From positions 4,154,001 through 4,218,000 of the forward strand of contig NC_090130.1 of assembly GCF_040581485.1 (NCBI RefSeq): a stretch of DNA of 64,000 nt, written 5' to 3'. Origin of the DNA: Linepithema humile (lineage: Eukaryota; Arthropoda; Insecta; Hymenoptera; Formicidae). The stretch's first letter is position 1. Each line of letters opens with the position of its first letter. The position numbers were made by a program, and so were the translations under genes. The notes beneath the pieces were generated by a model. The model was not told the DNA's origin and made no database searches. It saw only the letters and a list, made by a program, of their open reading frames with translations. Of this stretch, positions 38,080 to 49,575 are shown piece after piece.

Positions 38080-38958
38080 CGATGACGGGCTCGTTGCAGC
38101 CTGATGCGATGACGCTTGGTGCATGGTGCCAGGTCCGGTCATCACCGGTAGCTCCTGCTGCACGGCAGGAGGCGGCGGCGACGGCGCGACCGGACGCGCT
38201 AATTCCGCCGCTGAGCGCAGCGTCGCGTACTTGGGCGGCTCCTCGTGGTTGATCCATGCCTCGTGCGTGTAGCCTGAAAGAGAAAATGAGATAAATTAAT
38301 CCACGGATAGATATATTTTCTTAGGCTGTGCGCTTGAGCTTATTTTTATTGGTTTCCGGTAAAAAAAAACTGGGCACTCGTTAAAGATTTGTTGAGATCA
38401 TAAAGAACACATTTTGTGTTTGATTATCTTAACAATTTATTTTAAATGTATTTCCAATTTTGAGCTAAAATATTTGTCGTATCTATTATTTTTCATGTTA
38501 CATATTTGTTTTAGATTTAAATTCAAGTTTTAGATATTTGTTGAATATATGGATCACATACATATATCTACAAGCAAAAATATGAATCGCACAACTATAC
38601 TCAGTGCTAAATGTGCTGAAAGATGTGTCGAGACATTCTTCGTGAAAGCATACAGCTATCCGAATCATAATAATCGTTTGAGAATTTTTTCAAGTGAAAT
38701 ACTTGAAAAGCGCGTAATACAATGGCGAAGGGGTAGCCAAGGCGCGGTGTATGCACGAATAACATCTCATTCGTTCACGGCGGCATGAATATTTGAGTTC
38801 GTGAATCACTCACAAGTTGCATGGCGTTTCATTTCCTGCGTGCGCCAGCTGTTTCCAGCATATACGGTCATTAGCGAGTATAAAGGGGATGGAAAAAAGG
38901 GTGCAGGAGAAGGTGCGTTGGTAGTAGTAGCGTGGCACGTGAACAAGGGGTGGGGAAA

Positions 38959-38997
<39 letters not shown>

Positions 38998-39720
38998 CGT
39001 GCAATAACGCGCTGTGTATCTGTTGCGCGTCGCTCGCTGTTGCGCAAGGTGGTCCAGGGATGAAGAGCGAAATTCGTACCGCCGTTCTTGCGCGGCGAGA
39101 GCAGGGTGAAAAAAAAAAAAATTCAGGCGGAATGTGAGCGGCGCTTCTCGTATTGGACAGCGTATTCTTTTAAGCGCTCCCTTTTTCCGTGCCGTTACGC
39201 GAGTGCGTATTATTAAGGTATCTCTATTAAAATACCAACCAGCGAAATAATCAACACCAGAGATTTCACTTGCTGAGTGTGTCCCTCTGCGGGTCTATTT
39301 AAGTGACGATATTAAGAAATCGGAACAGGCTTTAAACAGTTTTCTCCGGGCGATTTTATTTTAATGCTCTCTCGTGCCCTTTCTGAATAATTTTAGCTTA
39401 ACACTATAGATTGTGATGCCATTACTGAACTGATTGGAATCTGAATAATTTATGTCTGACATTATCCTTTAATGCTATAATTATGGGTCGATTGGACGGC
39501 GTCATTTGGAATTCAATAAATATGGATTTTGCGTAATTAAAATTCACACGAATCTATCTAACTGCAGTCTTAGTTTTCGTGTAAATGTTTACACATTAAC
39601 TTCATCAGAGTAAGCATTTCTTCGAGCAAGTGTAAGAAAAGGCAAACTTAACGTCACGCCATGAATTAGTGTAGGATAATAATCTGAGTATCGTGTACAC
39701 ACACACACACACACAACATA

Positions 39721-39762
<42 letters not shown>

Positions 39763-42700
39763 CAGCTTTGAAATCAGTTCCGAATGGGTTTGCATCTGCC
39801 GCGTCACTTTAAGCCATTGCAATTTGTTACATCCGAATGTTACCTCGTTATTACTTATTGATGTCGTTTAAACTCTATTCGTGTTTCTTTTATTGCTCCT
39901 GACAATGCGGCGGAGCACGCAACGAGCAACTTTCGACGTTTTGCACCGCGAAATCGATACACGTGCCGTTCAGCGAGTTACGTAACGCGAAAGACCGTGT
40001 TGTAAGCAGTGAGAACATTAAACACAGGGAGCAATTAATAAAGCGCTTCTCTGATTTAAACGTTCGCGTTATTCGTAATCTCCCGTTGAATCGGTCATTA
40101 TTGCAAAAAGAAACGTGAATCAGTCTTGCTGTGAATAAACCGGAGACTTCGATTACTTCCATCGCGCAGAAATATCGCAACACTTTTGAAAACATACAAT
40201 AGCTAGAAATATCTGATTTATACTGTAATGCAGGATTCGTATCGTGAAGCGAAAATCAAGACAACATGATAAATATCTTAACTATTATATTGTGAAGTAC
40301 AAAAGGACAAAGTAAAAGACAAAATTATCGAATTCTTGAAGGGCTATTTACAAAGCGTCTTTTTGAAATCATAATTTAAAAAATTCTTCATATTTTAACA
40401 TTTTTAAAAGATGAATTCAGTTTCTGACGCGAAATATCACGCGATCAAATACATTTTTTTTAGTAAGTCGAACACCCCATTTTAGCAGGACGCTTTTTCC
40501 TTCCCACCAGGCTCTCGCGAGGGTCTTAGGCGGAACTTACTGCGATAAATCAGAAAAGTGTGTTGCGCGCGCGATCGATCAGCTGGCGCGTATCTATTAT
40601 TGGCTGAAATAAAGGGAAGTCAACACAGAGGTAAAGGAGAGCGGCTGTGTCTGCAAGTGCATTTCATCAACGGCAGAAGGAGCGCAGTTGTGCCGTGGGC
40701 CGGGAAGGGAAAGGGTAGCGGGGTTGCAGGAGGGTCGTATGGGGACGGAGGGGGGAATCAATAACGGCGAATGAACGCTCCGCACGCGCTCCCACGAGTC
40801 CGTTGATTCTAGGCCCTTTTAAAGACCGATAAAAATCTCCGTTGCGATTAATGTTAACGTCGTGCTTTTTTCGATTTATTTTTCCCTACCATCTCAAAAA
40901 TTGAAGGAAGAAAAACGGTCGAACGGACGTGGCAATTAGAATGCAATTGCAAAAATTGATGGATTGTTGTTGATATTTATTAATTAATTGACATGTTTTG
41001 TCACTGCGACAGTCATTGACTGTATTATTCATCACAAAACATACATGTGGATTTAAAAGAGAAAGTTTTTACACAAGACACAAATGAAGGAAGGAATAAC
41101 TTGTAGGCTATACCGTTCTTCTGCTTCATTATTTTATCATTGTATTTGTTTGTCGTTCATCGTTTCATCAGTTAAATCGTACTTTTTATGGATTTTTAAT
41201 TAATGAAAATTATTGTATTTTTACGAGGAATTGTAATTTTAATTTGGAAGTGGATATTTATTTATTTTTGTGGCAATGTTACTGACGGGAATAAAAGTGG
41301 AAAAAGTACATGTTATTTTTATCGCTAGTATCATGTCGACGAGCACCTTATTCGAAGTATCGGATTAAATCGATGTAATTACATTTATATCGATTGATGA
41401 CGTAATCTTGCCGAAACTAACAATATCTGATTTAAATATCTCACAATCAAAAGATAATAAAATCGTTATAGATTGGTGTAAAATGGCATGGATTATCTAT
41501 GACTTCTAGGTGGATTCTATATCTACGTTATCTATCACAGATCACAGATATAGCCCATAAAGCATAGATATTTATATACCTTGAATGAACATTCCGCACA
41601 TTCCTGTGGATTTATCTCCTCTGATTTTTATCGATCCTGTGTACGCAAAACAAAGAGCAAATATAAATAATTATACTTGATTTATTAAAAATTTTAATCA
41701 AGAAAGTTCACACTCTTGTTTCGTCAAATTGTCATAAAATTCTTTAATAGACAAAAATTAAGGATTTCGGCGAAATAAGCTTGACGCATTTTAGATTGTT
41801 TTGTTACGATAAAATACTCGTATTATGTTTTATATTTGAAGAATTAACATAATACATGTAAAATTAAAAACATTAGATATTTATCACATAGAAAATTCTT
41901 TGCTAATTAATTTTTTTTAAATAAATTGGACTAGTTGTTTAGGTTTTCTTGTTAGATTACACTTTTTACATTAAATTATAAGTCACGGAAACATCAACAG
42001 TTTCTTTCTGGATTATTTTTTTGCGTGTTGTAAACAATATTATTGCTCTCGTATTTTACTTTATAAATCATTAGAAGTGGCAAGACCTTATCATATGACA
42101 TATTAGGTTACCGAGAGAATAAAAACCAATCGTTAATCGCACGACGAAAGTCAAGGACGAAGAAACTTGTTAATGTACATACATTTTCCTTGCGTGACTG
42201 TAATTTATTATCCCTTTGAAAATTTAATCTCTGCGATGATGGATAAACTTTTGTATGACTTGCTTTTCTCTTGTAATCCTTTTGTGTTTATATTATTATT
42301 GTGTAAATTCATACATACGATAGATATATATACATGATAACATATGTTTATGTCATTGATAAGATAATATTAATCTAAAACATTTTCTTTTCTCAATAGA
42401 AGATTGTGCACGAAATTCTTTGTTGTAAGATGTTTTTCAGATTAAAAAAATTTCTCTTAACAAATTCTATAATGTTAACAAAAATGATTATTTTTTAAAC
42501 ATTAATTTAAAAAGCCAAGTTACGCAAATGTCTTTTAAATTATTTAGCAAACATAATGGAGTTTTAAATTTAATGTTGCAAGAATTTATTGGCAAAACTC
42601 GATTGTAATCACATTGCGGCACTCATTATAGTGATGAAGAGAACTTGTTATGTAACGTCATTTGCGCCATTGTACGAACACGTGCACACTCTTCTGCCTA

Positions 42701-44424
42701 TAAGCAGCATAAATGAGATAAAAAGAGGTTGTTACTCTGCAGTCCTGGCTTTCAAGAATACCTATAGGCGAGCGAAGCGTTAACGATCGATTCATGCACG
42801 CGGAATTTTAATATGCTCAATTTTCATAGAGTAGATTCGCATGCAAGCATCGTATCTGTCGTAAATTCATAAATGTATTTATAAATATAATTTTATCATA
42901 ATATTTAGTGTTAAATAATGATATCAGATCAGAATAATATGAGAAATTTCTAGTATTTTGTGCCTTCAATACTTTATTAAAATTTCTTTTCACGTATTTA
43001 GTACAAAAATATGTGATAATACATCAAACATGATAAAAATTTAATGTTGCAACATTTGAGATAAAATATTGAAATTAGCCCAAATCAAAAATTTCTACTT
43101 TAGCATTTAAAAAAAACAAATGACGTTTTTTTAAATTAGTAATCTAGAAAAAGAAAACTACAATTGAGAATTTCTCTGCTCGTTTAATACGATTATGTAA
43201 TTTGCACGCAATTAATACAAAACAACGTATATATGTAAATGCAAAAATAAATTCCCGCGGGTAAGCGCTCAACAAATAATCCATCTGACATAATCCAATA
43301 TCGTAGGCGTATTCATCAGCGTCTACGTCACAAGAGCAATTCGACCGTTCTGGATAACAGTGGTTACACAACAACCACCGACGTCAACGCAGTCAACGTG
43401 CCTCTTTACCTGATTGAGAGCTCAATAAATGCGACAGACGAAATAGCTCTTGCTACAATGGCCCGACGATATATCAGGATCATAATTCAGTGTTAAGGGT
43501 GCCGAACATTTACCGATGTGATCGACGATCTACAAACGGGTGTGTCGCGCCATGTACGGCACATGGCCGACTTGAAGCGGGCGGGTGGGAGGGTTTGGCG
43601 GGCGGGCGGGCGGGCGGTTTCCCACAGGTCGTGGAAACGCAGGTCAGCGTAATCGCGCGCTACTGCGGCCTTTAATGCGCTATCTTTCCGCATTCCCAGC
43701 GGACAATCGTGCCGTGACCAGGGCGCGTTTTAAACAGCTACCGCAATCTGTCCGCAGCACACGCGGGCGTCTAACAGGCGGGTGTGTCACTTCTGTGTCT
43801 CGACGCATGGTCGGACCTCGTCGTGACGTGCAATCTTGAAACTGCAGTTGCTTTCGCCCTCCCTCCCCCCCAAAAAAAAGAAGCCAAAAAGAGAAACGAT
43901 AACGTCTGGAGCACTTTCCTTGCAAATGTCCGCGACACATTCCCGAGGGAAACCCTTAGGTTTTGGGCGTGGCGCGTCTAACTTACACTCGCAAACGTTA
44001 CACACGCAAAAGCGAACAATTCACGGACGATCGTGTATATCATGCTGCCGCAGAGAAGCGAGAGGGAGGAGGGAGATATTTCGAAGGTCCACTCACCGTG
44101 ATAGTAAAGAGCGCCGGAGGCGTTGAGAGGTGGCGGACTAGGAGCCGTGGCCCCGGCTGTGGGACTGTGCGGCCCCCAGCAGGTCTGCTGATGATCGACC
44201 TGATGATTATCGACGTCTCCGACCACGTCGATCTCCTCGTCCTCCGGCTCATGCCTGTGCTGCCGTTTCTCCATCGCGTTCGCGGTCTGATGCAGCGCGT
44301 GGTGTTGCTCCTGCAGGACGGCCGCCCCGGGCGGCGCCGCGTCCTTCTGCTCGTTCTGCTGCTCGTCCACGCGCGCCTGCCACTGATTCCACTTCCACTT
44401 CTTTGCCATGAGACAGCGGGGCAT
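36433..44424 (-). CDS. scrt: Scratch, SNAG-domain C2H2 zinc-finger repressor
   Basis: Three coding exons on the minus strand (44097-44424, 37550-38273, 36433-37090) with GT-AG borders and closing phases give a complete 569-residue protein. It starts with a SNAG repression motif, [11 protein letters not shown]. Such motifs work only at the extreme N-terminus, which fixes the start. The middle is low complexity: poly-Ser (~170-180), [21 protein letters not shown], a 14-Pro run, and poly-Ala/Gln. The scratch-specific segment [15 protein letters not shown] (361-375) precedes five zinc fingers (402-422, 433-453, 459-479, 487-507, 515-536). The last is C2HC, as usual in the Snail/Scratch superfamily. 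Finger hallmarks are [19 protein letters not shown], [33 protein letters not shown] and [10 protein letters not shown]. The tail has a 10-Gln run. Known role: nuclear repressor binding E-box (CAGGTG-type) DNA, promoting neuronal fate and blocking non-neuronal genes. It lies head to head with the SNAG gene at 61740. Confidence 0.96.
37091..37549 (-). other. Scratch intron 2
   Basis: A 459-base intron with a GTGAGT donor and an AACAG acceptor. AT-rich, and nothing else is recognisable in it. Confidence 0.85.
38957..38996. repeat. GA microsatellite in scratch intron 1
   Basis: (GA)n of about 40 bases. GA tracts of this length are typical GAGA-factor/CLAMP-type binding substrates in insects, though binding here is only a possibility. 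Confidence 0.95.
39696..39761. repeat. CA microsatellite in scratch intron 1
   Basis: A (CA)n tract of about 66 bases with two short interruptions. Confidence 0.95.
43597..43616 (+). repeat. GGGC tetranucleotide run
   Basis: Five GGCG/GGGC units in a G-rich stretch near the 3' side of the scratch first exon, inside intron 1. It has quadruplex potential on the plus strand. Confidence 0.85.
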
Positions 44425-45200
44425 AATGCTGAGGTCGCGAATACGTCGTACCGAAGCCGGCGACGACACCAGGAGTAAGCGCTGGCGATGGCGACGGTCG
44501 TCGTTGTCGTCGTCGTCGTCGTTCGATTATCAGTAACGACGACTGCGATCCTGGCGCGGGACACCCACGCGTCACACCAACACCGTCACCCTCAACACCA
44601 ACAACCGCAGCACCAACCGCCGCACCACCGACGTCGTCACGAGCGACGACCGCGACTACGGCGCGTCCGTCGCTGCTGGCCGCCCCGTCTTCTCGACGGA
44701 CGTCGTCGTCGTGGTCTCCGCGACGTCGGCGTCTACGTCGCGCCCGTCCGTCGCCCGGCCCGGCCGTCTGCGATTGTTGCGGCCCGTTGTCGAACCGATG
44801 GACGTTGTGACCGCCTCCTGGAATGGGTGGCCGCTCGCTGCTGGCCGGCTTCGCCTTCGTCCTACGTGGTACGCGCTGGTGTGGCACCTGCAGCCTCGTC
44901 ATCGGCGCGGCGAGGGCGGCTCCTTAAACGGATGCACCACCACCGCCACCATGCCAGCCACCGGCGGCTTGCGATCCTTCCGAGCTTCGCGGCGTCGTTT
45001 TCTTCGTACACTCGGTGAGGATGATCGTCGGCCGCCGACTCCTACCTTCGGATCTTTAGTTTCTTCCGTTGCCGTGTGTCCGTATATGAGTAAATATGTA
45101 TGTATGATGCATGCACGCGCTGTGTGACTGTATATTCGTGTGTACGTGTGTATGTGTCTGGGATGGCTCTCCTTTGCGTCCCGAGACTTGCCGAGTGGAC

Positions 45201-45268
45201 CGACTGACTGACTGACTGACTGAAGACCGTCCCGTCCGTCCGTCCGTCCGTCCGCCCGCCCGTCCGTT
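45201..45268. repeat. CTGA and CCGT tetranucleotide repeats
   Basis: A (CTGA)n tract is followed within 10 bases by a (CCGT)n tract with CCGC variants. They lie in the probable scratch leader. Confidence 0.9.
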
Positions 45269-45536
45269 ACTCTTTCGGTCGCTCCCTGTCGCGGCTCTCG
45301 CCAGTGACAGGGGGTGGCCTCGAATACGACGGCGACGACGGGGTGCGACTGTTTAGTCGGTGGCGCTGCCGCTTCGTCTTACCGTCCCCTCGGCCTCTTG
45401 CCCCTTCTCCCCGGCGATCGCCGTCTCCCTCGCGCACACGGGGCTGTTCTCGTCGCTCGCTGCGGGCTCGACTAGTCAGCAGCACCCCCGGCGTCCCGCC
45501 GTTGCGGCTCCCCCACGGGCTGGAATCGAGGGATGG

Positions 45537-45537
45537 C

Positions 45538-45581
<44 letters not shown>
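45537..45581. repeat. CTG/CAG trinucleotide repeat
   Basis: About 14 CTG units with one TTG interruption; the scratch-sense strand reads CAG. It is upstream of the coding start, so it does not encode part of Scratch. Confidence 0.9.
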
Positions 45582-47176
45582 GCCGCTGATGGTGATGGTC
45601 GCTGTGCGAGGGGTTGCACAGCTACCCCTCGAGCGAGAGTGCTGATGTCGGTTCTCGATTCCTGCAGGTCGCTCGTTGTGGTTGTATATGTATGTGACAC
45701 GCGCACGTGGCACGGTGACGAGCGTGTGTTGCCAATGTCAGTGGCGTAGGATACGAGTTGTTTGCGCAGTACTGCAGCTGTTAGCCGACATATTTTTTGC
45801 AAAAAACTGCAAAAATTTTCTAACAAGGGAGGGAAATCTATACAAAAAGTTTCTTATGCGTATTAAATAATCGGTCAGAGAGGAATAGCTGCTTATGCCG
45901 ATGAAGCAAGAGTGAAAATGTCAATAGTTTCAGGCTTATAAATTAAAGAAGAAAGATTTCTTGTAGACTGAACTCGAGGAAATTGTAGATGACAAAACTT
46001 TGTTTAGTTAATTTTGGGGAAAAGTTTACTTTAGCACAATTTGAATGTAAGATTAGTTTTGAAGATGGCTAGAAATTGAAACATTGCGATAAATAAGAAT
46101 TGTTTTATTTCCGCTAAGAAAAAGCTGGCTGTAGATGCTGAAAAATCAGGCATTGGAAAATAATAAGCGGGAAGTGAAAGCGGGATAGTGCGAGTGTACA
46201 CATGAGATTTATCGGTCAACTAAAAGCAAAATTTATTTAAATTAAAAGCAAATCCTTTAACTTATTTAAGATCTAAGAACACCGATGTGCCGTACGCGGT
46301 AGCGACGGTAAGCTGTGTATTGCAGCCACGGTATTTCGCTCTGTCCATATAAACTGTGATTTCGTATTCTTAGTACGTATATACGCGGCACCATACTTTG
46401 CGTAAAGTTGAATTTATGTTGCGCCGCGTATTTGGAGCTCGCTACGTAGACTGGGTCGCTCAGGCTGATTTAAAAAGGAGATTGGAAAAATGTAAAGCAG
46501 GAAGCCGCAGTTACAATACGTTGTACTCTCTACATGCCTGCATTTATTCGTCGGAACAAGAGCGATGGTTTCCCGAGCTGAAGCCATTCCCGCAGTTTTA
46601 TTCATCGTGGATTTCATTATTGACTCTATTAACAATGAAATATCGTGCGTTTTTTTTTTGTCATTTTCTTGGCAATTATTCGATACAAATTGACAAACTA
46701 ATTTTGCAAACAAATACAGTTTTGCAAACTATTTCGTTACTGGCTTAGTTCTTCGAGAATCGATAACGCGCTTCGTACATTTCTGCAATTTGCTAAAACC
46801 TTCTATAATTATAAACAGGAATATATGTTCCGCGAATAAATGGGAGCGTGATTGCGCCACCGCGATGCGTGCGTCGCACTTTCCAGGGGGGGGAGAGTTC
46901 AGTCGGGACGAGATTTCCGGCCGACCGGCAAAGACTCTCGATCCGGTCGTCGACCTTCCGCGCTACGCAACGCGCCGACCGTAGGCTATCTGTAAATCTC
47001 TTCCTCGCAAACTCCGCCACTGTTTATCGCATCGCGCCGCTTCCGGCGCAGCGCACGCACACGCACATAAACACACCACCCCGGCCGACTCTCGCAAAAA
47101 TCGAAAAGGGGGGAACAGCTGGTCAGGGTGTCGCGTTCCCGAGTCTCGTTCCTGACGCTACGACGAGCGTGTAAAC

Positions 47177-47182
47177 TCTCCC

Positions 47183-47243
<61 letters not shown>
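47177..47243. repeat. CT microsatellite
   Basis: Nearly pure (CT)n of about 67 bases, upstream of scratch in the intergenic region. Confidence 0.95.
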
Positions 47244-47370
47244 GCATTCTTAAGAAGGAGAGAGGACCGACGGTAATTCCTACAGAAGATTGGCTGCATA
47301 GTGGCGATGCCACGGCGATATACGTCGTCTACTTGTTGTCGCCGAACGACGGCGGTGTGGCGTTCGGTGA

Positions 47371-47402
47371 TGGTGGTGGTGGTGGTGGTGGAGGTGGTGG
47401 TG
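47371..47402 (+). repeat. GGT trinucleotide repeat
   Basis: About ten GGT units with one GGA interruption. Confidence 0.85.
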
Positions 47403-47534
47403 CAAGGGTGGCGCACGTCAGGGCAATACTACGCAAGGGTGTATCTCTCCCTCGCGCAAAAACGAGGAGAAACGAGGGTGATGCGGCATAGGGAGGAAAG
47501 CGACAGGGAGAGTAGAATGCAGAGCGCGCGGCGG

Positions 47535-47607
47535 AGAAGGGAGGAGGGTAGATTTGAGGGGTCGGCGAGAGGGTGGGGGGTGGGGGGGGTGAGGGGACGA
47601 AGGGGAG
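47535..47607 (+). repeat. G-run cluster with quadruplex potential
   Basis: Several runs of three to eight G, spaced by one to eight bases, in the interval between the divergent genes. The strand that would be scratch-template carries the G. Confidence 0.6.
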
Positions 47608-49536
47608 AACGGTCGCACATGCGCCGGCGTGCGGCATCGATTCGATGTCTAGGCAACACCTGGTAGCGCCCCACGTGCCACGTTAGGGTGGCACCAGCGC
47701 GCCACCCCGCGCACGGCGATCCATGCCCTCCGTATCGAATATCCCACTGGCCTTTCCACCCGGCATCTCGTCTACTGACCCATGCCAACGGCGGCGGCGG
47801 CGACGACGACGGCGACGGGGGTGACGCGTCTTTCGTCCCTCGCTTTCTGAATTCTACGCCCGTTGCACGCGCCGCGGATGCCCGGCGCCGCGACGACGAG
47901 GGAATTCCTTTTTCGTGGGTGGGGCGCGCGGCTGGAATTTCGATACGCGAGCCCCGTGCGCGGGTGGGTCCGTTCGCTGCGCGAGCGATTCGGGAAGGCT
48001 GTCCGGTATGCCGTGTAACGCCGATGTCGCACGCGTCACGGCGCGATCTTGTTTTCGGCACGTCAACGCGGGCTGTCGCGAATTTTTCTCGCGTCGCGGG
48101 AGAGAATTTCGTCGCTCAAGCGAACCTTGTCAGATGTCTTATTCGATGATGACGCGGCAAATTTGTTGTACGACAAATATAATATCGAACCCACGCTGTA
48201 GCGCGTGCGAGTCGTGGCGCCTTTCGATTTATCGCGCGCTCGGCGTCTTCGATTTTGCAGCGCGTGGAGGATGTTTTCCCATTTACATTGGCTGTTCCTA
48301 TATGAATATGAGATTCGAACGGGGGAATGATGCGAGGCACGGAGGGAGCTAATTTAAGCGATAAAAAGAAAAAAAAGAGCAAGGAGAGGCGAAGATAAAC
48401 GAGATGGGGGACGCGACGCGTACTTATTTTTCGGGAAATGAAAATACAGCTCCTGCCGTATACAGCTCGCGATCCATATCCTCCCCTCCTCACCCGCGGA
48501 ATTTAGCTCCCGGTTGCATCCCCACTTCTCGACTGCTCTGTCGATACAGTCAAATGCAAGGGATCCTCGATGTTTGAACTCGATAAAGAGAATTGGGAAT
48601 TTCTCCTGCGAATAATATTTGCTAATTGGAACGTTCTCGTTGAGAAATAGAAGGATGTTACACAGAGTGACCTAGAATCCTCGTTTCCGTGCTCCAAGTA
48701 ATGAGACCTTTGAACTATCCTCATTCTATTTTCCCGCCGCAAACGCATAAATGGGAAAAAATACCTCGATTTGAAGAATATTACTGGATTCTGCGAAATT
48801 AATTAGGGCAAACTGAGGCAAGTAGCAGATCGGTTTTGATTTTATCAATAGATAATTAATAACAGAATTGATAATTGCTACATAATTTAATTATACGGGC
48901 GCTGAATGAAACAAGAAATGCAAAAACAAAAACAACTTAAAATGGGATATTTTTTCATTCATATTTTGTGACACGTAGATTTAGACCTAATGCGTGTAAT
49001 TTGATTTCAGACTGTAGAAATCTGTGCCAGTCGTTGTCTTGAGTGTGTAGCGAGAGAAAATTAAGTCACGATGTGAACTTCTCCATTAAGACAAAGAATT
49101 ATTTCCACTTCGTGGAGTTATCGCGCGATCCCATTATCCTCCGCGTAATCCCGCGCGACAGCCTTTCTGCCCGGTTATCGCGCGATATTATTCCGCTAAA
49201 ATCTTGCCTCGCAGAAAGTCGAGGAGCTTCAAACGGAGAGCCATCAGCGATAATCTATCGCCAAACGACGCGGGCCACAAAGAGCAGATAAGCCTTTATC
49301 GTTTATACAGCCTCGCCTCTCTCACCCTCGCGACGCCGGTTACGCGCAATCGTTATTAATTAGCCCAGCTTATCGTAAACTATCGGGGTCACATCCAGGT
49401 GTCTGAATTATTTCTACAAACGCGGACTCGCTCGGTCACGTAGAGACTGTTTACCCTAAACCTTCTCCGCGGCACGATGATGCGCGTTAATGGCGACCAC
49501 CCGCGCTTCTCCCGCGTTATTTACGACGCAGTGACT

Positions 49537-49575
49537 TTGTGCAAGAATATTCTATAGCTCTACGGTCTTGCACAA
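49537..49575. repeat. 10-bp inverted repeat hairpin
   Basis: TTGTGCAAGA (49537-49546) and TCTTGCACAA (49566-49575) are exact inverted copies with a 19-base loop. It could be a palindromic binding site pair or chance. Confidence 0.6.

Larger units (their letters stand above)
38274..44096 (-). other. Scratch intron 1 (5.8 kb)
   Basis: This intron separates the SNAG exon from the rest of the protein, with a GTGAGT donor and a TTTCAG acceptor. It holds a GA repeat (38957-38996), a CA repeat (39696-39761), a GGGC run (43597-43616) and long AT-rich stretches (40.8-43.4 kb). No nested gene is supported. Its size and position suit cis-regulatory DNA, but no particular enhancer can be identified. Confidence 0.7.
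44425..45850 (-). promoter_or_regulatory. Scratch 5' leader and probable promoter region
   Basis: This CpG-rich DNA lies immediately upstream of the scratch ATG. It includes a GTC run (44497-44525), a CTGA run (45201-45223), a CCGT run (45231-45268) and a CTG run (45537-45581). No ATG-initiated frame upstream joins the SNAG exon, so this is 5' UTR and core promoter. No TATA box is obvious. The exact start site cannot be placed. Long open frames on both strands here are products of repeat and GC content. Confidence 0.55.

Noticed and set aside
44249..45127. Open frames on both strands in the scratch leader
   Set aside because: They overlap the true SNAG exon in wrong frames or translate GTC and tetranucleotide repeats.
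47429..48149. Overlapping open frames of 150-210 codons on both strands
   Set aside because: Reciprocal frames in CpG-rich DNA, with no start context, splice partner or domain.
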